Below are positions 21,963 through 31,338 of a DNA stretch of 64,000 nt, in pieces. Source of the DNA: Imbricaverruca yamaguchii (Eukaryota; Arthropoda; Thecostraca; Neoverrucidae). Each line of letters opens with the position of its first letter. The first letter of the stretch is position 1. A model generated the notes under the pieces. That model was not told the DNA's origin. It made no database searches and saw only the letters and a program-made list of their open reading frames with translations. The stretch spans positions 1,166,001-1,230,000 of the forward strand of contig JAOTOL010001598.1 of NCBI GenBank assembly GCA_034440575.1, read 5' to 3'. The position numbers and the translations under genes were made by a program.

Positions 21963-22165
21963 GTGGGTCGGCGCGGCACCGTCTGCGTGTGTGTCAGAGA
22001 GGGACCAGGAGGAGGGCCGGGAGGGCCGGGAGGGCCGGGAGGACCAGGAGGGCCGGGAGGACCGGGAGGACACGTCCGGCGTCACCGCCCAGATGCTGCT
22101 CATCTGCTGCTGGCGGACCATGAAGGAGGTGGGTCGGCGCGGCACCGTCTGCTGTGTGTGTGTGA
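21882..22165 (+). repeat. duplication of exon 14 3' end and donor
   Basis: The 75 exonic nt ending at 21962, with donor and ~40 intronic nt, recur 166 bp downstream (donor gt at 22129). The copies are separated by a short gggagggcc array. The second copy would be read in a different frame if the first donor were skipped. Confidence 0.94.
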
Positions 22166-22487
22166 GAGAGAGGGGGTGGCATTCCACGATAGGTCGACTA
22201 GCACTGGCCACCTTCATTTCCCAGATTTTTTAGCAAAATTGATGTGCAAGGTTATCGTATGCCCTGAATCCACCGGTGCAAATTTTACTTCGATTAGGTC
22301 AACGGTTCGGGAGTCATAGCCTCGGGCATTTAAGGAAGGTCACGCTGCGAGGCGTACTTCGCAGTACGCCTGGCACGCAGACGTACTGCGAAGGTCTGAA
22401 TAGTGAAGTAGAATTGTGTGGTGAGCCTGGTTGTGATTTATTTTTTAAGCAAGAAAGGTTATGCTCGTTGTAAGATCTTGAATTAAG

Positions 22488-22649
22488 GGGACGAGTAGTC
22501 TAGGGGCAAGTTGCTCGCCTCACAATCGAAAGGTTGTGGGTTCGAGTCTCACCTGTCGCTACTCTTCGCCCGCGACCAATCGGTGTGAGAGATTGGCGAC
22601 GCTGCATGACTCGACGGTCGATGTGTCGTAAAACCAATAACCAATTAAC
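22488..22649 (+). mobile_element. family B SINE
   Basis: Full family B element (ctaggggcaag, gggttcgagtctc, ccaataaccaatt). Target duplication ATCTTGAATTAAG at 22475-22487 and 22650-22662, the longest perfect one of this family here. Confidence 0.93.
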
Positions 22650-22802
22650 ATCTTGAATTAAGCCGTTGACGTCCGTCCGTAAGCCCTCGCTGGCTGGTTT
22701 TGGGAGCAATCATGGAGCAGTCTGTTGCTGTATTCCCCATTGCACCCGTTGACCGCTATGTACGACGACAGAGTGGTGATCCCAAGGTCTGCCGCTCCAC
22801 AG

Positions 22803-23047
22803 GTCTGTCTGTTGCTGGGTGACCTCTCGCAGAAGATGCCGGTGGTGGCTCCGATGGCCGGGGGCGCCGCACGTGACCACGTGACTCCGGACCGGGACCA
22901 GACCACGACCCCAGACCGTCACTTGACCCCTGACGTACTCTTGGAGATCGGTCGGCACTTCATCAGTCTTCTGGCGGAGACAAAACACCGCGGCGCCTTC
23001 GAGCAGGCGTACGTCGGCTTCAGTCGCGTCTGCCAGACCCTCTGGAA
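22803..23047 (+). CDS. THADA: THADA exon 15
   Basis: Acceptor gctccacag, donor gtgagt, phase 0 in and phase 2 out. It contains [13 protein letters not shown] and [18 protein letters not shown], the strongest DUF2428 signature (human QSRHRGAFELAYTGF). GC3 is lower than in neighbouring exons. Confidence 0.97.
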
Positions 23048-24400
23048 GTGAGTCAGCTTTTTGCAACGTCTTAGGTGGTGACCCGCTGAGACTGCTACTG
23101 CATTTGCTACCGACGGTGGATCTGCTCCGACCCCACTGTCACGCCCAGGGTTGGAATAATAGGCCGTTCGTGGATTTTTCACATCCAGAACATTGTCCTC
23201 TTCAGCAAATTGTATGTTCTCATTTGGATCATTTGGAAGCTGAATGATGGTGCTGTTTGACGTGGAATGCCGCATAATGAATTGATCCAGCTTCATTGGA
23301 AGGTGCACACTGAGATTCTGATGTCACAGATTTAAATATAAAATGTCTCCTCCATATTTGATAACTACAACAATTTTCCTCTCCACAACCAGAATTACAA
23401 AGCACAAATCCAACTGGAAACCCGACACTATTGCTACTGCTGTGCTACTCCCAACATCACTTATGCACGATATTACCGCTACACGACACTGCTGTTGCAG
23501 ACCGTGTTGTTTCTGGCATCATGTCTATCCACTATTATTTATTAACCATTTTGCTATTATGTGGTGGCCTGCACGACGCTGCTGTTGCACAATAGTTTAC
23601 TACTGCTGCACTGCCATTTTAGCGGTAATCCTGTGATATTGCTGCTATGAATGTTTTTGCTCTTGACATTACTTCTCAGTGCGATTGCTGTCGTAGATTT
23701 CACAATCACCAGCCCCATCACTAGCTCCATCACCAGCTTCCTCACCAGGTCTCTCACCAGCCCCCTCTCGTGACCTGCGACCTCGGGAGAGAGGGATGTG
23801 GAGGCAGTTGTATGGTTGTATGCATTCTTGTCGAACACTGACCTTGTAGTCTGCGCGCCCTTAAGCCCAAATAATCAATCAATTGTCGAACACTGCAGCA
23901 GGAGCGCACACTAGCGACAAGCAGTACACTGTGCCCAGACCACGATAACAGTGTAGGAAAGGAAGTTTTCACAACATGTAGAAATTATGAGTAGAGCTGG
24001 AGGAATATAGTAAGTTTCTATGTGTGATATCGCATAATTCCGTTTGTGAAGGCAGTTGTCATACGCAACAATTGCAGTATATTCCCTGGTCGCTTTTTCC
24101 TGTTTCTTTATTGGTGTAATTTCCCGTTCGCTTTTCTCCAATACTCTTCTTCTATTGCGGAATGGTTGGAGTGGACATTACTGGTGAATGTATATGACTG
24201 TTTTATATCGTAATGGCAATATTTATATAGTCACCCCTATATAAATACTGCCAATACTAAATGTTGACGTTAAATTATCTTAATTACACCGATGTTCTCG
24301 TGTCGATAAATCAACCTAATTGCACTTATTTTGTATTGTAGTTCATCAGCTGTCTTCCCAAGTGACACTGCTCCCCTGAATTGACTTTGGACAATTCCAG
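23048..24400. other. intron 15, unique AT-rich
   Basis: Lower GC than surroundings, no array, no gene recognised. A SINE tail-like piece near 23845-23884. Confidence 0.5.
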
Positions 24401-24530
24401 ATCACCGCTGCCCGAGCTGAACTGCATGCCGAGCCGCTGGCTGGACGATGTCATAGCTGACATTCGAGGAGAGGGACGACAGACGCTGTGCTCCACCCGC
24501 CGAAGCGCCGGCCTTCCATTCCTGATGATG
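24401..24530 (+). CDS. THADA: THADA exon 16
   Basis: Acceptor acaattccag, donor gtatgc, phase 2 in and phase 0 out. LCSTRRSAGLPFLMM matches human LCATRRSAGIPFYIQ, the end of the DUF2428 core. Flanking introns are AT-rich with no large array. Confidence 0.97.
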
Positions 24531-25018
24531 GTATGCAATCTCAGTTGAGACGCTTGCAGGTCTGAGTGTCTTGGATTACTGAGCAGTTGGCTAGGTAGCT
24601 TCCCGATTTAATTCGTGTTGGCTTGTTTATTGGACGGCGAGGTAAAGAAAGTTTACAAGAAGTTGGAGTTCAATATAAAAAGGACATAAGCCTAAAGGTG
24701 AGTGCGACTTCAGTTAAGATCATGCTTGTGTCTGGGACTAAGATTCTTGGAAATGTATTGTGCCAGATTGAGCAAGATAATTGTCGGAAGTGAACATTGA
24801 GACCAAGAGTTATATTCTGAAGAGGATTCGTCACATTCTGAATGGAAACATCTGTTATGTATCTTGGGGTGATATTTCGACTCTTATCCTCGTGTTCGGT
24901 TCACTGCGCACTGAGTCCGTGCAGTATATGATCAGGCATATAATGCCACAGGACCGCCTAGTGCCAAAACTGTAAAATGCCGACATCGTCAAGTAAAGCA
25001 CTGCTGACGTGGTTTCAG

Positions 25019-25240
25019 GCCTTGCTGACATCAGAGCCATCTGTGATCGGTTCGCCGTACTTCAGTCACGCCATGAGCTCGCTGCTGGCGGCGGCGTCCG
25101 AGGGCGGTGAGACGGCCGTGCATGCCATGAACGTGCTGCGCGCCCTGTTTCGCGACTCGAGACTGGGCGAGAGCGTCTGCTCGCACGTCAGCGCCGGCAT
25201 CAAGACGGCCGTCTGCGGCTTCCGCGCCGACACGTGCACG
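25019..25240 (+). CDS. THADA: THADA exon 17
   Basis: Acceptor tggtttcag, donor gtgagg, phase 0 at both ends. ALLTSEPS and HAMNVLRALFRDSRLGE match human ALLASEP and HALNILRALFRDTRLGE. Two more in-frame copies of the donor lie 69 and 138 nt downstream, and the sequence between them stays open. Confidence 0.97.
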
Positions 25241-25446
25241 GTGAGGGAGCCTGGCCGGTCTGGTGACGAGACCCCCACTGGTCCGTGCACTTCCAGTGCC
25301 GCCAGCACGGTGAGGGAGCCAGGCCGGTCCGGTGACGAGACCCTCACTGGTCCGTGCACTTCCAGTGCCGCCAGCACGGTGAGGGAGCCAGGCCGGTCTG
25401 GTGACGAGACCCCCACTGGTCCGTCCACTTCCAGCGCCGTCAGCCG
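25235..25446 (+). repeat. 69-bp array carrying the exon 17 donor
   Basis: Donor gtgaggg at 25241, 25310 and 25379, each after gcacg. 69 is divisible by 3 and there is no stop in the exon frame until after the array, so use of the second or third donor would add 23 or 46 residues (VREPGRSGDET...). Confidence 0.95.
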
Positions 25447-25808
25447 TATCGGAGATGTAGTAGGAGTGTTTGCTTGAGAACCGTTCGAAAGGATTGTTGA
25501 CGTCGTGTTCTCCGTGTGAAATTCCGAGATAATCATTAGACGTAATTGGAAATGATCGGTACACAATTAACGTGTTTTGCCATGTTTAGTAAACACTTAG
25601 CTTCAGTAAGCGTTTCACAAAACTACTGTGAACACCCATCGGAGTACCTCATCGCATTCCGCCATCATATTTGAGAGCTGCGAATAAACTGCGTCAGGGG
25701 ATCCTACGCTGCCGCGTCAGTGGCCCCTGAGGCTGACGCTCGAGACCCAGCCGTGTGTGAGACCGGCGCCTCGCCGACTCGACCGCTGAGCGCCCCGCTG
25801 TCCGGCAG

Positions 25809-26051
25809 GAGCGCAACTCTGCGGCGCTGCTGTTCGCGGCGCTGGTGACGCGCGTGTTCGGCGTGCAGCGCAGTCGCGACACCCTGGCCAAGAAGAACTG
25901 CATGACGGGCCGCATGTTCTTCCTGCGCTACCCGGACCTGTACGCGTTCCTGTTGGCCGAGCTGGGCGGCGCGCGCGACCCGTTCGCCGTGCTGCTGCTG
26001 CTGGCCCGGCTCTACCCGTCGCCGGTCGACGGCAGCGACGCGCAGTACCGG
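25809..26051 (+). CDS. THADA: THADA exon 18
   Basis: Acceptor ctgtccggcag, donor gtgggt, phase 0 at both ends. RNSAALLFAALVTRVFG, MTGRMFFLRYPDLYAFL and LYPSPVDG all match human THADA closely. Confidence 0.97.
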
Positions 26052-26059
26052 GTGGGTGA

Positions 26060-26250
26060 GCTGGTGGTACTGTGTCGACGGCTGAGGTGGGCTCGCACTT
26101 GGGCGGGTGGGCTGGGTGCCGTGTCGACGGCAGGGGGACTTCCGGGTGGGTGGGTGGTGTGTGTCGACGGCTGCAGGTGGGCTCTTGGATGGTGCGCCGT
26201 GTTGATGGTGTCGACGGCGGCGGGGGGCTTCGGTTGGTGCGGGTGACGCC
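26060..26250 (+). repeat. degenerate array after the exon 18 donor
   Basis: Three or four ~60-75-bp units around tgtcgacggc and ggtgggctc. It begins about 10 nt into the intron. Confidence 0.7.
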
Positions 26251-26670
26251 GCTCAGGTTGCGACGGAGGCGGCGCTGAATGACGGTTGGTTTTGTTTCAG
26301 TGAGTTACAGGGTTTTTATTTACAAACAGTACGCTCCTGATTTTAGCCTTGTGGATCTCGTGGTGTGAGTTCGCATCGTTAAAATATCGATATCAGCATC
26401 CACGATTATGCCAGAGCGTCATTCAGTATACCGGTGTAGCAAAGGCGTCATACACTGGTGGTGCTATGCCGATTGTGGAAGGTCGTGCTCATTGCCCCAT
26501 GCCTTCAGTGTCTGCCGGAAACGTTGCTCCACAACACTGGCTCTGCCACAGTGGTCTTGATTCAAGATCTGAGGCGTCGCAGTGCCCATCTGTGTCATTT
26601 ATTGAGCCATCCATCACATGGTATATGGTAAAAGTCACTTCGATTAACACAACCCGTCTCCGCCGGGCAG

Positions 26671-26862
26671 CTGAACGCGTTTCTGCCGGCACTGCGCGCC
26701 GCCGCCGCCTCCATCGTGCTGCAGGCGCGCGTGCTGGCGGCGCGTGCCATCTGCTCCCTGCTGCCCTACTCCGGCTACCCGGAGGCGGCGCTGGCACTGC
26801 TGGAGGACGTGCAGAGGGACGGCGTCCGCGACCAGAACCTGCTGCACGGCCGGCTGCTGCAG
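26671..26862 (+). CDS. THADA: THADA exon 19
   Basis: Acceptor ctccgccgggcag, donor gtgggt, phase 0 at both ends, 64 codons. Ends QNLLHGRLLQ, equivalent to human QNHIHGTLLQ. A ~97-bp repeat starts at the donor. Confidence 0.94.
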
Positions 26863-27050
26863 GTGGGTGCTGCGCGAGGTGGCCGCTCTGGCGATGGGGA
26901 GCTTGTGGAAGGTGGTGCGGTGCCTGGGGTGGGGAGACCTTTCGGTGGTGGGTGGGGTGCTGCGCGAGGTGCCCGCTCTGGCGACGAGGGAGCTGGTGGA
27001 AGGTGGTGCGGTGCCTGGGGCGGCGAGGCCATTCGGTGGAGGGTGTGTTG
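26863..27050 (+). repeat. ~97-bp duplication starting at the exon 19 donor
   Basis: gtgggtgctgcgcgaggtg...ggaaggtggtgcggtgcctg is repeated once, with a second gtggggtgctgcgcgag at about 26955. Confidence 0.85.
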
Positions 27051-27626
27051 TATGGGATGCCTGTAGGCCGTACTTGCGGCTCACGAGGTGTGTTGGTTAT
27101 AAATTTGTCCCCTCCTGCCTCTCGGGAATAACCACCATGACTAAAAAGGATCAATAGGAACGCTATTAATACCTTGGTTTTGTTTTGGTGCTAGTGAGGA
27201 TCCTGCTTGTTTTTTTATTGGAGGCATACTTGTCCTTGATTCTGAGTGTTCATATCATTACTGAGAAATGTCTCATTGCTGGGCATATGAACATTTCCGT
27301 GGTTCGGATGGCCTAACTGGTATGTAGAAGGAAGACGTTTACCAGCACACCAGCATACCACAACCAAACTATTAATGGCCCCGATACAAAAGCTAGTGTT
27401 GAATAGGACAGAGTTGACGACTGCTGGCGCCATAATCATGGCGTCACGTGTGCATATTTGTTGTGGGTTGCTAGCATGCCACTGTGTTCATATCTGGTCC
27501 GGGCGTATGCTGTGGCCTCATACGTCCCCGTAACGCATGGTGTGCGCCCTCGGGGTTTGGGCGCGTCTGTAAACCGCGACAGCCCCACCACACCGTCCGC
27601 CTCACCGACGCCGTGCGGGCCAACAG

Positions 27627-28430
27627 GTGCTGTACATGCTGCGCCACTGCGTGCGCGAGGCGTCCGCCTACACGCCGTCGGACCTGCTGCGCTGGCAGCC
27701 GGTGGTGGCCGGCTGCCGACCGCTGGTCGCCCTCCTCTCCGACAACCCGTGTCCGGTGACGGCGGCGGCCGCGTGCGACGCGCTGGCGGCGGCGGCGCGG
27801 CTGGGCGGCCTGCTGTCGGCGCCGCCGCCGCCGCCGCCGCTGGCCGCCGCCGCCGCGCGGCTGGCGACCGCGCCGCCGGCGGCGCTGTACGGCGCCGAGT
27901 CGGTGCAGGTGGCGGCCGTGTCGCTGCTGTGGACGCTCGGCGCCGAGGCGGACGTGGACGTGCGCCGGCTGGCGTCCTGCGACGCGCTGCAGCGCCACCT
28001 GCAGCTGCTGCAGGAGCGGCTGGACGCTGCTGGCGGCGGCAGCAGTGCCGGTGCGGCGACGGAGCCGCCGGCGGACGGCGTGCCGGCCGAGTGTGACGCC
28101 GGCCCCACCAGCGGCGGCGCGGTCAGGCACGCGCCGGACGACGGCGACCTGCCCGACACGCCGGCCGCCCTGCTGGACGTGCTGCGGCAGCAGGACGTGC
28201 CGGAGCCGTGTCTGGCGGCCGCGCTGGCCGTGCTGCGGCGGCGGCGGCTGGCCGCCGGCTGGCCGCCGCTGGTGCGCCTCACGGTGCGCCGCATGGCCGG
28301 CCACCAGGTGGCGGCAGAGTCGCCGGCGGCCGCCGCCGTCCGACGCGGTGCCGCCGCGCACGAGCGGGTGCGCGCCGAGCTGCTCCACCTGGCCGTGGCC
28401 GTCATGGACGAGATGGACGAGTCGACTGAG
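27627..28430 (+). CDS. THADA: THADA exon 20
   Basis: The largest exon, 268 codons, phase 0 at both ends (acceptor gccaacag, donor gtgagt). It starts VLYMLRHC and carries Pro/Ala runs near its residues 65-90 and an acidic linker around 130-175, then LAAGWPPLVRLTVRRMAG and a helical end. Sequence similarity to human is weak here, but order and length fit the C-terminal HEAT region. Confidence 0.88.
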
Positions 28431-28569
28431 GTGAGTGCGTGGGGCGTGCGGCGCGGCTGGGCGGTGTGATTTGTGGGCAGATGCTGCTGTCAGCCGGCTG
28501 ATTCGGACCGTATCTTACTGACTCCGAAGGAAATATTTTATTACAACAATATGGAAACCCCTCGCGAGG

Positions 28570-28612
28570 AGGGGGGGGGGGGGCTTAACCCGGAAAAAAA
28601 AAAAAAAAAAAG
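28570..28612 (+). repeat. G and A homopolymer runs
   Basis: A run of about 14 G, then ttaaccc and about 19 A. Possibly a degraded retroposon tail or a low-quality assembly spot. The rest of intron 20 (28431-29400) holds nothing I recognise. Confidence 0.6.
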
Positions 28613-29403
28613 CCTGAAGTATACTGCATCTATACCGACTCCATAGTAGGCGATGTTTCTCTCAGGTCCGGCATCGTTGACCTGTGATTAGGAACAAAAA
28701 TCAAGATTGTTCTTATGCTATGTTGGCTTGCCAATGACGTTTTCTTTGTGTCTATTTTGCATAGTTGCGAAGCGGGTTTTCAATCCGATTCTGACGCGAC
28801 CTGACCTACCTTGTGCTGATCCTGTTTTAATATGATGAATATAAATCCATTGATTTGTGCTATTTATTGAGGAACAATGCCGAAGAAAAACAAGCTCTAC
28901 CTTTTTAAAACTATTTCCAAAGTTTTATGTCAGTGTCTGTATGCTGACCTAATATCACTTACGTCTTTTTCATAATCGGCCAAAATACAATTGTAGGGAA
29001 TGTTTCAAGTTTTTCATGACATAGCTTTCTCATGATGCTTTGCGTTTTATCATAGCGACGTAGTTCGGTATGCAGCCTTCAAGACCCCTGCCACACTCTC
29101 CCACTCGATCATCGGTGATTGACATCGCCATCATTACGTGCCTGTATAGTAACGTTCAGTCTTGACCGGGACTATGATATATGCGCGTGGCACGTTTTTG
29201 CTGGCCAGACTTCAAGTCGTAAATGATGATGCAACTGTTGAGGGGACGCTTATGAACTTCGATTTGCCCTCTGCATGTACAATTCCATCCTGACCACGTC
29301 CCTGTCTGTCGCGATGTCCCCGTACCCCACCCCTTCCACTCGTCCACCGGTACCGACCCTGGCACGTGCCTGTGATCTGACCGGTGCATCCGCCGGTCGA
29401 CAG

Positions 29404-29539
29404 GATCGCTCCGCCGTACTGGACGCCTGGTGCCACCTGGTGTCGCTGGCAGCCAACGTGGACGGCACCGAGCTGGTGCGCGAGGCCGCGTGTCGTGCGA
29501 CGGGCGCCGCTCTGAGCTGGCCTCCGGGACGACTGACTG
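29404..29539 (+). CDS. THADA: THADA exon 21
   Basis: Acceptor ccggtcgacag, donor gtgagg, phase 0 in and phase 1 out. AWCHLVSLAANVDGTELVRE resembles human QWVQLVILSCEDHLPTESRL. The exon end and donor seed a ~400-bp donor-bearing array. Confidence 0.86.
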
Positions 29540-29945
29540 GTGAGGGGCGTGACGACTGACGGGTGATGGGCGGCCGCCGGGACGACTGACGGGTGAGGGG
29601 TAGGCCCCGGGACGGCTGACTGGTGAGGGGCGTGACGACTGACTGGTGAGTGGGCGGACGACTGACGGGTGATGGGCGGGTGAGGGGGGCCGCCGGGACG
29701 GCTGACGGGTGAGGGCGGGACGGCTGACGGCGGGACGGCTGACGGGTGAGGGGTGGGCCGCCGGGACGGCTGACTGGTGAGGGGCGTGACGACTGACGGG
29801 TGAGGGGTGGGCCGCCGACGGGGTGAGGGGGCCGCCGGGACGGCTGACGGGTGAGGGGTGGGCCGCCGGGACGACTGACGGGTGGGGTCGGCCGCCGGGA
29901 CGGCTGACGGGTGAGAGGCCGCCGCTCTGAGCTCGTGAGGCACTG
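29520..29945 (+). repeat. array carrying the exon 21 donor
   Basis: About thirteen degenerate ~25-35-bp copies of gggacgactgacgggtgagg, each preserving the exon end plus gtgag/gtgat. The last copy (about 29918-29940) reaches further into exon sequence (gccgctctgagct). Confidence 0.94.
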
Positions 29946-30356
29946 GTGGGCCGCCCTGTACTGGCACCTCGGAACGGGTCATGGATGCGGCGATGCGTTG
30001 GGTCGGCCTTCTGAACGCTGCTTGTTTCGAGTGGGCGACGTGGCGCGAAATGAGGCGTTACGTCCCCCGCAGATATATTGACCAACTTCTGTACTCACTA
30101 ATTGTCAATGTGACTATAATAAATGCGTGGCAAATATTTCAGACGGCATAAGTAAATCCCAGCATTTGTTACTTGTGCATGGTATAACGTGGTTTGTGTT
30201 CTCTCGTGTGACCTAACTGCTCGCAGCTTCACTCGCAGGTAATTTGCTGCTGACGCTGGATCCTCGCCACTTGCCACCAACTCCTTCGTGACGTGTCCCT
30301 TCACTTCAGTTCAATGAGCTGTGCACATGATACCCTGACGACGAGATCTCCCACAG

Positions 30357-30495
30357 TGGCACAGGAGGTGGCCATGTGGAAGAACCTGATGACGCTGTTG
30401 GTGGACGACGAAGCACACATTCGGAATGGCGCCGCCGAGATTGTCGACTCTCTGCCATACAGCAGTAGCGAACCAGACCCCCCGGATGAGGACAG
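30357..30495 (+). CDS. THADA: THADA exon 22
   Basis: Acceptor gatctcccacag is chosen because it alone restores phase 1. Donor gtcagt, phase 2 out. AMWKNLMTLLVDDEAHIRN aligns with human ALWKCVLTLLQSEEQAVRD. The last ~25 nt and donor recur 71 bp downstream. Confidence 0.92.
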
Positions 30496-30625
30496 GTCAG
30501 TTCAGTTATGCTGTGTGGTAGCGAAACAGACCCACGAGAAGAGGAACCAGACCCGCTGGAGGACAGGTAGGCTATGTTCGGCTGTGTGGTAGCGAACTAG
30601 ACCCTCCGGAAGAGGATTACATTAT
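30470..30625 (+). repeat. 71-bp duplication of the exon 22 donor
   Basis: The exon end GAACCAGACC...GAGGACAG with donor gtcagt at 30496 is repeated with donor gtaggc at 30567. A third, degraded copy lies at about 30590-30622. Confidence 0.92.
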
Positions 30626-30769
30626 CACTGTGGGTGGGGTCAGATTCACCGTGCGGTCACAAGTCCGACCAGTATGGGACGGCATCACTTGGATTATTTG
30701 TGTGATGTCGTAGTGTTAGCAAACACACGCCCGGCAACAATCCTGGCTTCGTTCATCATGCGGAGTGTA

Positions 30770-31220
30770 GTGGCGTTGTCCGGCACCTCCAATGTATATG
30801 CGTCAGACCGTGCCGTCAGCTGCCTCCGAGGTGTTGCCCGGCACTTATATGACGTAGAGACGACCCGTGCCGCCAGCTTGGCCTCCGAGTGGCGTTCGGC
30901 ACCTCCCATGTATATGACGTAGCAGGCAACTGACCCGTGCCACCTTGTTTCTACAGCAGCTGACTAGTGGCGGTGCCCGGCACCTCCGATGTGTGTGGCG
31001 TAACAGACACAGCTGACCCGTGCCGCCAGCTGCCCGGTACCTCCGATGTGTGTGGCGTCACAGACACAGCTGACCCGTGCCGCCAGCTGCCTGGCACCTC
31101 CGATGTGTGTGACGTGCCACAACGACCCGTGCCCCCAGCTGGACCGCCAAGATGTGTGACGTAACAGACACAGCTGACCCGTGCCGCCAGCTGGACGGCC
31201 GAGTGGCGGTGCCCGGTACA
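30770..31220 (+). repeat. ~57-bp array carrying the exon 23 acceptor
   Basis: acccgtgccgccag/CTG units with exon-like tggcggtgcccgg in some copies. AG-bounded starts at about 30820, 30877, 30961, 31030, 31087, 31139 and the true 31191. None of the six upstream offsets is a multiple of 3. Confidence 0.93.
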
Positions 31221-31338
31221 GCGGGCCGTGTCGGCGTTCTGCGCGGCGCTGTCGGGCCGTGATCTGCGCGTCACCATCCGTACCCTGCTCGAGTGGACGT
31301 TCACAGACGACGACGGCGGACAGATCGGCCGACTGCAG
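31191..31338 (+). CDS. THADA: THADA exon 23
   Basis: Acceptor gtgccgccag, donor gtcaga, phase 2 in and phase 0 out (WTAEWRCPVQRAV...). The helix VSAFCAALSGRDLRVTIRTL fits the human LALALAVLCDLLQQW region. The acceptor with ~30 nt of exon is repeated upstream at about 57-bp spacing. Confidence 0.84.

Noticed and set aside
30369..30495. Exon 22 starting after ggcacag
   Set aside because: Gives phase 0 instead of the phase 1 required by exon 21; cccacag at 30356 fits.
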